The notes under the pieces: model-generated
Database searches by the model: none
The model's input: only the letters and a program-made list of their open reading frames with translations
Told to the model about the DNA's origin: nothing
NCBI GenBank assembly: GCA_048217285.1
Contig: DBFWVW010000058.1
Location: forward strand, 1 to 8,481
From: CAG-103 sp048217285
Lineage (GTDB): Bacteria; Bacillota; Clostridia; Oscillospirales; Oscillospiraceae
Length of the DNA stretch: 8,481 nucleotides
Direction of reading: 5' to 3'
Shown: piece after piece, positions 1 to 5,768 of the stretch
How the letters are laid out: every line of letters begins with the position of its first letter
Position numbering within the stretch: the stretch's first letter is position 1
Program-made: the position numbers and the translations under genes

Positions 1-20
1 TGACGTGAGTCATTTACCAT

Positions 21-138
<118 letters not shown>

Positions 139-139
139 C

Positions 140-175
140 AAAAGACCGCAGTCATTCGACTGCGGTCTTTTGCTA
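140..175 (+). terminator. rRNA operon terminator
   Basis: A near-perfect 14-bp hairpin (arms 140-153 and 158-171, loop ATTC) follows the 5S gene within a few bases. The descending arm ends in TCTTTT, giving the U-rich end of an intrinsic terminator. The complementary A-run on the ascending arm could make it work in both directions. Confidence 0.9.
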
Positions 176-190
176 TATCTGACGGTGTTT

Positions 191-226
191 CAGGATTCAA
201 ATCCAACGCAGGATTCAATTCCAGCG
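191..226. repeat. Two-copy 18-bp tandem repeat
   Basis: CAGGATTCAAATCCAACG at 191-208 is followed directly by CAGGATTCAATTCCAGCG at 209-226; the copies differ at two positions. It lies between the 5S terminator and the terminator of the opposing operon. No function is apparent; it looks like a slippage duplication. Confidence 0.7.
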
Positions 227-251
227 CGCTGACGGCGCTTTGCTGCACCGG

Positions 252-286
252 AAAAAGCAGCGCCCCGGCGGTCTGCGGGGGCGCTG
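252..286 (-). terminator. Terminator of the FAH/dehydrogenase operon
   Basis: Read on the minus strand, a 9-bp GC-rich stem (arms 278-286 and 258-266, CAGCGCCCC paired with GGGGCGCTG, 11-nt loop) is followed by CTTTTT (252-257). It lies 16 bases past the stop codon of the last dehydrogenase gene and closes the operon before the convergent rRNA operon end. Confidence 0.88.
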
Positions 287-301
287 ACGTTTTGCTGCGC
301 T

Positions 302-1252
302 TTAGCCCAGATACTGCTTGTCGTAGTTGTTCTGGATGCAGGAGATGACCTTCGTAATGACGGTGTTGAACGGGGTGGGTACGCCCAGCCGCTCACCGTA
401 GCGCGCGATGGCGCCGTTGAGCACGGAGATCTCTGTCTGGCGCTGGTGCAGCACGGCATCCTGTGCCATGGACGGATAGTAGTTGCCGAGGTTGGCAACG
501 ATGTTCGGCTCCTCCTTCTCCATGAGCGGCCAGAGGTCGCCGATGCCAAGTGCCTGCGCGACGGCGCAGCCTTCTTTCCACACGTGCATGACGATGTCGT
601 GGCCATAGGGATCGGCGAACGTCTCCTTGACCTTCAGGCGCATGACGGCGCTCACGCCGTTATAGCCGCTGTTGGCGATGACTTTCTTCCAGATGTACGG
701 GCGCACATCTTCATCAAAGCTCGCGTTGCAGCCACCCGCCTGGAAGTACGCCTCGAGCGCTTTGCCGGCGGCATCGGCCTTCGGGTTGTTGTGCACGGCG
801 CCGAAGTGCATCTGGATGCCCTTTTCCGGCTTGCTCACGCATACGCCGGGGCCGGCGAGCTCTGTGCCGATCAGGCCGCTGCCATAGAGGATGCGGTCGG
901 TCTCCACGAACTGGGCGAGCACCTCATCGTTGCCGAGGCCGTTTTGCAGCGAGACGACGACCGTCTCCGGTCCGATGCAGGGCATGGTGTCAGCCATGAC
1001 GTCCGCGGTCTGTGTGGCCTTGACCATGAGGATGACCATATCCATGATGCCGATGTCGTGCGCGGTGGCGCTTGTGTGGAAGCCCGTCAGGACTTCCTCG
1101 CCCTCCGGCGTGCGAAAGACCAGCCCGTCGGCCGCGATCTTATCCATGTGCGCTTTGTACTTGTCGACGAGCCAGAGCTCGGCGCCGCCCTTGCGCAGAT
1201 AGGCGGCGAACACGCTACCGGCAGCGCCGGAGCCGATCATTGCAATTTTCAT
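302..1252 (-). CDS. Ketopantoate reductase-family dehydrogenase, copy 1
   Basis: A 316-residue protein with the two-domain architecture of the ApbA/PanE family, which reduces 2-oxo acids such as 2-dehydropantoate with NAD(P)H in the cytoplasm. The N-terminal Rossmann motif GSGAAGS is at 7-13. The family's catalytic lysine lies in WKKV (188-191), followed by Asn194 and Asn198 as in the KxxxN..N motif, and the C-terminal TEI glutamate is Glu274 in QTEISVLNG. Asp30 at the end of strand beta-2 (LVDKY) may favour NADH over NADPH; that is inference. Length is normal for the family (about 300). The start is fixed by AAGGAGG seven bases upstream of ATG. It is the last gene of the operon, 69 bp after its paralog. 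No other pantothenate gene is nearby, so a role in coenzyme A synthesis is not implied and the substrate is unknown. Confidence 0.9.
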   Translation of the reverse strand: MKIAMIGSGAAGSVFAAYLRKGGAELWLVDKYKAHMDKIAADGLVFRTPEGEEVLTGFHTSATAHDIGIMDMVILMVKATQTADVMADTMPCIGPETVVVSLQNGLGNDEVLAQFVETDRILYGSGLIGTELAGPGVCVSKPEKGIQMHFGAVHNNPKADAAGKALEAYFQAGGCNASFDEDVRPYIWKKVIANSGYNGVSAVMRLKVKETFADPYGHDIVMHVWKEGCAVAQALGIGDLWPLMEKEEPNIVANLGNYYPSMAQDAVLHQRQTEISVLNGAIARYGERLGVPTPFNTVITKVISCIQNNYDKQYLG

Positions 1253-1272
1253 GCGTTTGCCTCCTTAGCGAA

Positions 1273-1301
1273 CTGCCGGCCGGTTGTTGGCCGGCCGGCA
1301 G
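1273..1301 (-). other. GC-rich hairpin between the two dehydrogenase genes
   Basis: A perfect 11-bp stem, CTGCCGGCCGG (1273-1283) with CCGGCCGGCAG (1291-1301), encloses a 7-nt loop in the 69-bp spacer. On the minus strand it is not followed by a U-run but by the ribosome binding site of the next gene, so it is better read as an mRNA-stabilising or partial-attenuation element than as a full terminator. Confidence 0.6.
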
Positions 1302-1321
1302 AGAAGATTCGGGGTCTGAAA

Positions 1322-2332
1322 TTACTTCAGGTACTGCTTGTCGTAGTTGCCCTGGATGCAGCGCACGACCTGGGACAGGACCTTGCACACCGGGGTGTCG
1401 ATGCCCAGCTGCTCGCCGTACTCCGCGATCTTGCCGTTGAGCACGTCGATCTCGGTCTGGCGGTGATTGAAGAGCATATCCTGGCACATGGACGGATAGT
1501 AGTCCGCAATGTTGGTGACGATGTCCTGATGATCGTGGGCGATGAACTCATCGGCGTCCATCGGCACACCCTTGGCGGTCGCGACCGCGCAGGTCTCACG
1601 GATGACGCTGTGGAACAGCCACTGGCCGAACGGATCCGCCTCGACCTCGCCGATCTTCAGACGCAGAACCGCGCACACGGTGTTGACGGTGGCGTTCACG
1701 CAGACTTTTTTCCAGATGAACTTGTAGATGTTGTTGTCGGTGCCCGGCTCGCCGTCGCGCCAGTAAGCGTCGCAGCCGCCGTCACGATAGCACTTGAGCA
1801 TCTCGGCGCAAGCCGCATCGTTGAGCTCCGAGCGGACCGCACCGCCGAAGTTCATCTGCACGCCACCGGCCGGGGTGGACACGCAGTGTGCAGGTTCGGG
1901 CAGAGCCGTGCCCAGCACGCCGGAGCCGATGATGCAGCGCTCTTTCGGGAAGACCTTGAAGAGGTTGTCATCGTTGCCGAGGCCGTTGATGAGGGAGACG
2001 GCGACGGTCGTGTCGCCAACGACGGGCATGGAGTCCTGGATGGCCTGCTCGAGCTGGGTCGCCTTGGTCATGTAGATGATGACGTCGACCTTGCCCTCTG
2101 CGGCGGCTGCGTCAGCAGCGGTGGTGTAGGTGCGGAAGCCCTTGAGCTGGTAATCGTAATCCTTGTAGCCGCCCGCTTCCTCCTGATGGATGGTGAAGTG
2201 CATACCATCCTCGGCGACCTTCTTCATGTGCGCCTCGTAGCGGTCGATGAGGATGATGTCCGCACCGCCCTTACGCAGGTAAGAAGCGAAGACGCTGCCG
2301 GCTGCGCCGGAACCATACATTGCAAATTTCAT
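1322..2332 (-). CDS. Ketopantoate reductase-family dehydrogenase, copy 2
   Basis: A 336-residue paralog of the gene that follows it. Both begin with MK-x-AM-x-GSGAAGSVFA and end in NYDKQYL, and they share the active-site blocks: Rossmann GSGAAGS at 7-13, INGLGND at 115-121, FIWKKVCVN at 205-213 (candidate catalytic Lys208/209, Asn213, Asn217) and QTEIDVLNG at 292-300 (Glu294). The protein is about 20 residues longer than its paralog, through an insertion around residues 48-62 (EEAGGYKDYDY) and another near 192-202 (RDGEPGTDNN). Asp30 again suggests NADH. Expected role is NAD(P)H-dependent reduction of a 2-oxo acid or the reverse oxidation. AAGGAGA lies upstream of ATG. The divergence of the pair suggests two related but separate substrates or steps, or subunits of a heteromer; the sequence does not decide. 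Confidence 0.9.
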   Translation of the reverse strand: MKFAMYGSGAAGSVFASYLRKGGADIILIDRYEAHMKKVAEDGMHFTIHQEEAGGYKDYDYQLKGFRTYTTAADAAAAEGKVDVIIYMTKATQLEQAIQDSMPVVGDTTVAVSLINGLGNDDNLFKVFPKERCIIGSGVLGTALPEPAHCVSTPAGGVQMNFGGAVRSELNDAACAEMLKCYRDGGCDAYWRDGEPGTDNNIYKFIWKKVCVNATVNTVCAVLRLKIGEVEADPFGQWLFHSVIRETCAVATAKGVPMDADEFIAHDHQDIVTNIADYYPSMCQDMLFNHRQTEIDVLNGKIAEYGEQLGIDTPVCKVLSQVVRCIQGNYDKQYLK

Positions 2333-2403
2333 AACTTTTTCTCTCCTTTTCTGATTCTGTTTGCGATATCTTCGGCCGCTGCAGGCGCATACCTGACGGC
2401 GGA

Positions 2404-3258
2404 TTACCGAACGGTGTTGGTGAGGGTGCCGATGCCCTCAATGCTGCACGCGACCACGTCGCCCGGGTGCAGCCACTTCGGCGGGTCAAAGCCCATGCCC
2501 ACGCCGGCGGGCGTGCCCATGGAGATGATCGTGCCGGGCTGGAGCGTCATGCCTCGACTGAGCTCGGCGATCACGTACGGCACGTGGAAGATCATGAGAT
2601 CGGTCATGCTGTTCTGCCGGAGCTCCCCGTTGATGCGGCTCTGGATCTTCCGGGGTGCACGCACATCGAATTCGTCCGGTGTGACGATCCACGGGCCCAT
2701 CGGCGTGAAGCCATCGAGGCTCTTGCCGCGGTACCACTGCTTGTGTTGGTTTTGGATCGTGCGCGCGCTCACGTCATTCAAAATGGTGTAGCCGAACACA
2801 TAGTCCAGCGCGTCCGCCTCGCTGACGTTGTACGCGGGCCGGCCGATCACGACGGCCAGCTCCGCCTCGTAATCGAGGTCGGCGACCAGATCACTGTGGC
2901 TGAGGATGTCGCCGCCGGGGGCGACGGCCTCATTCACGCGCTTGGAAAAATAGATCGGGAACGTGTCCGGCGCCTTGACGCCCTTGCCGGCGACGGCCTC
3001 ACTCTCCTTGGCGTGGTCAAAATAATTGATGCCCAGGCAGATCACGTCCTGCACCGGGCGGGGGATAGGCGCGAGCAGCCGCACACTCTCGAGTGGCAGG
3101 GCCGCACCGTGCAGCACGGCGGCGGTGTCCAGCACCGGCCAGATGTCGATGAGCGTCTGCATATCCGCGCAGCCCGGCACGGGATGCACGGCGGTACCGG
3201 CCGCGTTGAGCAGGCCGACGGTGCTGCGGCCGTCCTTTTCAAATGTTACGAGCTTCAT
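2404..3258 (-). CDS. Fumarylacetoacetate hydrolase (FAH) family protein
   Basis: A 284-residue metal-dependent enzyme of the FAH superfamily, which hydrolyses, decarboxylates, isomerises or hydrates 2,4-dioxo or 2-oxo acids (fumarylpyruvate hydrolase, HpcE-type isomerase/decarboxylase and diketo-deoxysugar-acid hydrolase are relatives). After an N-terminal domain of about 65 residues comes the catalytic fold: GINYFDHAKE (76-85, His82 and Glu85 candidates for catalysis), metal ligands Glu131 and Glu133 in DYEAELAVVIG and Asp162 in LNDVSAR, RGKSLDGFTPMGPW (177-190) and MGTPAGVG (247-254). The Met at 3258 is chosen because GGAGGGAG lies upstream and MKLVTFE matches the usual family N-terminus; the frame stays open to an ATG at 3309, but the extra 17 residues do not look like family sequence. 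It is the first gene of the operon, 71 bp before copy 2 of the dehydrogenases. The exact substrate cannot be assigned. Confidence 0.92.
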   Translation of the reverse strand: MKLVTFEKDGRSTVGLLNAAGTAVHPVPGCADMQTLIDIWPVLDTAAVLHGAALPLESVRLLAPIPRPVQDVICLGINYFDHAKESEAVAGKGVKAPDTFPIYFSKRVNEAVAPGGDILSHSDLVADLDYEAELAVVIGRPAYNVSEADALDYVFGYTILNDVSARTIQNQHKQWYRGKSLDGFTPMGPWIVTPDEFDVRAPRKIQSRINGELRQNSMTDLMIFHVPYVIAELSRGMTLQPGTIISMGTPAGVGMGFDPPKWLHPGDVVACSIEGIGTLTNTVR

Positions 3259-3351
3259 AACGTGCGCGCTCCCTCCAAAATCAACACGGGGCCGTGGATG
3301 TGTACGCAAAAATGATGGTTAAAAATTCATCAATCGCACGCCCCGAAAGCA

Positions 3352-3365
3352 TTGACGAATGTCAA
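3352..3365. promoter_or_regulatory. Inverted repeat TTGAC-N4-GTCAA, candidate operator
   Basis: TTGACGAATGTCAA is a perfect 5-4-5 inverted repeat in the presumed untranslated leader of the FAH operon. Its half-sites resemble those of the two other palindromes in this divergent region. The operator role is inference. Confidence 0.4.
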
Positions 3366-3382
3366 AAATATGCCAAACTCGA

Positions 3383-3400
3383 TTGTCAGAGATTCGACAA
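3383..3400. promoter_or_regulatory. Inverted repeat TTGTC-N8-GACAA, candidate operator
   Basis: A 5-8-5 inverted repeat lying 20-35 bases downstream of the predicted start of the FAH operon transcript, where a bound repressor would block elongation. It shares the GACAA half-site with the palindrome at 3552-3571. No regulator gene is in the window. Confidence 0.4.
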
Positions 3401-3425
3401 AAAGATTTGACCTCCCAGTGTTGTT

Positions 3426-3454
3426 ATGATAGCACGAAAGTGTAGACGCCGCAA
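3426..3454 (-). promoter_or_regulatory. Promoter of the FAH/dehydrogenase operon
   Basis: Read on the minus strand: -35 TTGCGG (3449-3454), a 17-base spacer, and an extended -10 TGC-TATCAT (-10 hexamer at 3426-3431). This is a good vegetative sigma promoter. Transcription would start near 3419, giving a leader of about 160 nt before the FAH start codon. Confidence 0.6.
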
Positions 3455-3551
3455 CTGTTTTCTTTCTGTCCGAACGCCAAAATCGCATAAAATTTAGAAA
3501 AAACGCCAGGATCAGAGTGCATAAAAATACATGAAGGATTCTGTGCAAGTC

Positions 3552-3571
3552 GACAATTTTCAAAAATTGTC
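3552..3571. promoter_or_regulatory. 20-bp palindrome between divergent promoters, candidate operator
   Basis: GACAATTTTCAAAAATTGTC has perfect 9-bp arms (3552-3560, 3563-3571) around a 2-base centre. It lies between the two divergent promoters, about 33 bases upstream of the -35 box for the transporter gene. The position and symmetry fit a dimeric regulator binding site controlling one or both transcripts. The regulator family is unknown. Confidence 0.5.
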
Positions 3572-3603
3572 TGAAAAATATTGGCGATTGGAAGAGGCTG
3601 TTA

Positions 3604-3632
3604 TTGACTTTTGGGAGTGAGAGAATTATAAA
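3604..3632 (+). promoter_or_regulatory. Promoter of the YkvI-family transporter gene
   Basis: -35 TTGACT (3604-3609), a 17-base spacer and -10 TATAAA (3627-3632) give a near-consensus vegetative promoter. Transcription should start near 3639, leaving a leader of about 145 nt before the ATG. Confidence 0.75.
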
Positions 3633-3673
3633 TTTACTATCCCGAGTTGTTAATGACTTGTTCATAAATTAAC

Positions 3674-3727
3674 ACAGGGAGATAGATTTCGAGCCCTGTC
3701 CCGGTTGGTAGGAGAGCACGAGACAGG
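3674..3727 (+). other. Leader with two mutually exclusive hairpins
   Basis: ACAGGG (3674-3679) can pair with CCCTGT (3694-3699), while the overlapping CCTGTC (3695-3700) can instead pair with GACAGG (3722-3727). The shared middle strand means only one 6-bp hairpin can form at a time, in the transcribed leader of the transporter gene. I recognise no known riboswitch. Short stems like these can arise by chance, so a regulatory role is only a possibility. Confidence 0.3.
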
Positions 3728-3730
3728 ATT

Positions 3731-3784
3731 GAAATAAAAAAAGAGAGAAAAGCAAAAAAAGAGCAAAAAGAAGAGAGGTAAAAA
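3731..3784 (+). promoter_or_regulatory. Purine-rich translation initiation region of the transporter gene
   Basis: 50 of 54 bases are A or G by my count, in runs such as AAAAAAAGAGAGAAAAG. The tract ends in the ribosome binding site GAGAGG (3773-3778), six bases before the ATG at 3785. An unstructured A/G-rich approach of this length should keep the start site accessible. It is much richer in A than anything else in the window. Confidence 0.7.
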
Positions 3785-5020
3785 ATGGATAACAAAAAGC
3801 TCAAGAGCAGCTGGGCAGCCGCCTTTACCGTGGCGTCTGTCTGGTTCGGCACCCATGTGGGCGCCGGCTTCGCGACCGGCAACCAGGTCGTGAACTATTT
3901 TGTCCAGTATGGCTGGACCGCGGCGATCTTCCCGCTGCTGGCCATGGGCATTCTGGCCGTCGTCATGTACATCATGATGAAGTTTGCCAAGCTCAACGGT
4001 TTCGACAACTACAAGGACACTTACCGCGCCCTGTATCCGAAGCCGTGGATGGAGATCTTCTTCGAGGTCTTCTACATTATTATCATCCTTGCGGCAGTCG
4101 CGTCCTGCGTTGACGGTGCCGGCGGCATCGTCAAGAGCCTGATCGACCTGCCTGACATCATCTGCAACCTCGTCATCATCGCCCTGCTGATCCTCCTGTC
4201 GATCTTCGGCGTTGACCTGATCATCAAGGCTTCCACCGTGCTTTCCACCGCGATCCTGATCGTCACTGCGATCTTGGTCATCATGGGCTTCGTCGTTCCG
4301 ATCGACGCCGTTGCTCAGGAGCTGGCCACCGAGAACGCTGCTTACGCTTCCATCCCGGCCATCGCTGACGTCACCTCCCAGAAGGGCCTTGAGGGCGTCT
4401 GGCGCGGCGTGTTCGTGTACGCTGCTTTCCAGTGCGTGTCCATTCCGGCCATGATCGCGGCTTCCACCGAGCTGACGCACAAGGGCGTCAAGCGCGCCAG
4501 CATCCTTGGCTGGCTCATGAACGGCGGCGCGCTCGCCGCTTCCGGCGCCATGCTGCTGCGCTGGTACCCGATGCTCAGCGCCATCAAGACTGCCGGTGTT
4601 GACACCGTTGCCAGCCTTGCTGCCCGCCACATCGCGGATGTGATGAAGCTCCCCAACCAGAGCGTCGTCACCCTCATGGGCAGCGGCTACACCTGGCTGT
4701 TTGTTGTGTACACCATCCTGCTGTTCTGCGCGTTCGTGTCCACGTCCGTCACGCTGGTCTACTCCATGATCCAGCGCTTCGAGGGTCACTGCTTCCCGAA
4801 GGCGATCAAGAGCAAGGCTGTCCGCAGCGTCATCGTTGGTCTGGTCGTCATCGGCCTGTGCTACGCGGTCTCCCTGCTCGGCCTGTCGACCATCATCTCC
4901 AAGATCTACGGCTATGACGGCTACTATGCGCTGATCGTTGTTGTGCTGCCGGCGTTCATCTGGGGCATCCCGAAGATCAAGAAGCTGTCTGCCGAGAAGA
5001 AGGCAGAACTGTCGGAGTGA
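3785..5020 (+). CDS. YkvI-family membrane transporter
   Basis: A 411-residue integral membrane protein of about ten hydrophobic helices, resembling the YkvI group (COG3949-type), distant relatives of the amino acid-polyamine-organocation/LeuT-fold carriers. The first helix holds the signature GTHVGAGFATGNQ (22-34), whose glycine-rich break is typical of the unwound substrate/ion site of this fold. Further helices run at about 44-66, 88-110, 125-147, 150-172, then four to five more, ending near residue 400; the C-terminus is a charged lysine/glutamate tail (IKKLSAEKKAELSE). No signal peptide. Substrate is unknown: YkvI proteins are mostly uncharacterised. It is transcribed divergently from the FAH/dehydrogenase operon across a shared regulatory region, which suggests it imports (or exports) that pathway's substrate. 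A terminator follows about 70 bases after the stop. Start supported by GAGAGG. Confidence 0.85.
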   Translation: MDNKKLKSSWAAAFTVASVWFGTHVGAGFATGNQVVNYFVQYGWTAAIFPLLAMGILAVVMYIMMKFAKLNGFDNYKDTYRALYPKPWMEIFFEVFYIIIILAAVASCVDGAGGIVKSLIDLPDIICNLVIIALLILLSIFGVDLIIKASTVLSTAILIVTAILVIMGFVVPIDAVAQELATENAAYASIPAIADVTSQKGLEGVWRGVFVYAAFQCVSIPAMIAASTELTHKGVKRASILGWLMNGGALAASGAMLLRWYPMLSAIKTAGVDTVASLAARHIADVMKLPNQSVVTLMGSGYTWLFVVYTILLFCAFVSTSVTLVYSMIQRFEGHCFPKAIKSKAVRSVIVGLVVIGLCYAVSLLGLSTIISKIYGYDGYYALIVVVLPAFIWGIPKIKKLSAEKKAELSE

Positions 5021-5093
5021 TCTGACCAAGGCGCAACTCTCCAGCGTCCGAACGAAAAACACTGACCGCTGTATTTGCGGCGTCATAGAGAGG

Positions 5094-5123
5094 CAACCCC
5101 GCAGGCTTCGGCCTGCGGGGTTG
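5094..5123 (+). terminator. Terminator after the YkvI-family gene
   Basis: A perfect 13-bp stem (5094-5106 with 5111-5123) capped by a stable TTCG tetraloop. The following TTGTCGCTGTTT is only weakly T-rich. The stem strength and the position 73 bases after the stop codon support a terminator or 3'-end stabiliser. Confidence 0.8.
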
Positions 5124-5165
5124 TCGCTGTTTGCAGCAGACCGGCACCTACGGAGCAACGCGATT

Positions 5166-5183
5166 GCGTCACGGTGGATGAGG
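5166..5183 (-). repeat. Inverted partial copy of the 100-bp repeat's end
   Basis: GCGTCACGGTGGATGAGG matches the reverse complement of the repeat start at 5344-5361 in 15 of 18 positions by my count. It lies 60 bp before the tandem array and in inverted orientation, so the pair could be the ends of a small mobile-type element or a decayed copy. Confidence 0.45.
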
Positions 5184-5240
5184 CGTCGTCGGATATAATG
5201 CGGAGCACCGCCGGTTACGTTGGCAGAAATCGCGAATTTT

Positions 5241-5473
5241 CCATCTCATCCGCCGTGCTGCGCCCGGCACCTTCTCCTCGAGGAGAAGGCTCGGAGGGTG
5301 CGCTGCGAAACCGGCGGCGCTGGAGGAAGCCGGGACACTTCCACCTCATCCGCCGTGCTGCGCCCGGTACCTTCTCCTCAAGGAGAAGGCTCGGAGGGTG
5401 CGCTGCGAAACCGGCGGCGCTGGAGGAAGCCGGGACATTTCCACCTCATCCGGCGTGCAGAGCCCGCCACCTT
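5241..5473. repeat. 100-bp tandem repeat (2.3 copies) with hairpin cores
   Basis: Copies at 5241-5340 and 5341-5440 are exactly 100 bp each and differ at four positions by my count; a degraded third copy runs from 5441 to about 5473. Each full copy carries the palindrome CCTTCTCCTCGAGGAGAAGG (5270-5289, perfect) or its variant with a CA centre (5370-5389), flanked by an imperfect longer stem through GCGCCC and GGGTGCGC. The unit starts with CCACCTCATCCGCCGTGCTG. The sequence resembles dispersed intergenic hairpin repeats (REP or MITE-like) that I recall from GC-rich gut Clostridia, though I cannot verify membership. It fills the space between two convergent terminators. Frames open through it are not convincing genes. 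Confidence 0.85.
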
Positions 5474-5501
5474 CCTCTTGCGTGGCAGGCTGAGCATGTG
5501 C

Positions 5502-5542
5502 AAAAAAATGGACAGACAGAGCTGGGGGACTCTGTCTGTCCA
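5502..5542 (-). terminator. Terminator of the feo operon
   Basis: On the minus strand a perfect 13-bp stem (arms 5530-5542 and 5509-5521, 8-nt loop) is followed by seven T (complement of 5502-5508). It starts 8 bases after the stop codon of the Cys-rich gene and is a textbook intrinsic terminator. Confidence 0.93.
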
Positions 5543-5550
5543 AATCAGGT

Positions 5551-5730
5551 TTACTGCCCTTTTGGGTGGCAGCTATGGCACTGCGCACCGCAATGGGCAC
5601 AGTTGCCGCCGCAAGAGGATTTCCCTTGCCGCTTCTGGCGGATCAGGGAAAGGGAAATGAAGGTGACAATGGCGATGAGTACAATCGAAATCAAAATCGT
5701 AGAGAGGTTCGCGCCAATCCAGCTGAACAT
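5551..5730 (-). CDS. FeoB-associated Cys-rich membrane protein
   Basis: A 59-residue protein, last gene of the ferrous iron operon. A single membrane helix spans about residues 9-30 (LSTILISIVLIAIVTFISLSL), followed by a basic stretch RQKRQGK (31-37) that should stay in the cytoplasm, then a Cys-rich tail with Cys40, 44, 47, 51 and 54 (spacing C-x3-C-x2-C-x3-C-x2-C) and His46, 52 and 55. This fits the small FeoB-associated family found after feoB in Firmicutes, thought to play the part that FeoC plays in enterobacteria, possibly binding iron or an iron-sulfur cluster; the role is not proven. Start chosen from AAAGGAG eight to nine bases before the ATG. The spacer to the feoB stop is 38 bp, and the sequence before its ATG (CGCAAAGGAG) matches that before feoB. 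Confidence 0.9.
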   Translation of the reverse strand: MFSWIGANLSTILISIVLIAIVTFISLSLIRQKRQGKSSCGGNCAHCGAQCHSCHPKGQ

Positions 5731-5768
5731 GGAAAATCACTCCTTTGCGTTTGGGAATTTGAGATGGC

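Noticed and set aside
446..2791. A 781-codon open frame on the + strand, antisense to the two dehydrogenase genes and part of the FAH gene.
   Set aside because: Low-complexity His/Ala/Asp/Val-rich translation typical of the complement of GC-rich genes; the opposite strand encodes three clear enzyme families with ribosome binding sites.
3259..3309. A longer FAH protein starting at 3309 (17 extra residues).
   Set aside because: The extension lacks a ribosome binding site and family-like sequence, and the GGAGGGAG signal sits just before the internal ATG at 3258.
3310..3665. A 111-codon minus-strand frame in the AT-rich divergent region.
   Set aside because: It overlaps both predicted promoters and the palindromes, has no convincing ribosome binding site and no recognisable similarity.
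3700..3730. A tRNA-like stretch (GGTTGGTAGGAGAGCACGAG) resembling a D-arm.
   Set aside because: No acceptor stem, T-arm or CCA end can be found around it; the match is limited to a short common text.
3662..5158. A 498-codon open frame on the minus strand antisense to the YkvI-family gene.
   Set aside because: Charged, repetitive Asp/Gln/His-rich translation with no domain; the + strand frame has a promoter, ribosome binding site and membrane helices.
5241..5473. The tandem repeat as a CRISPR array.
   Set aside because: The repeat is continuous over 100 bp with no variable spacers, has only 2.3 copies and no cas gene nearby.
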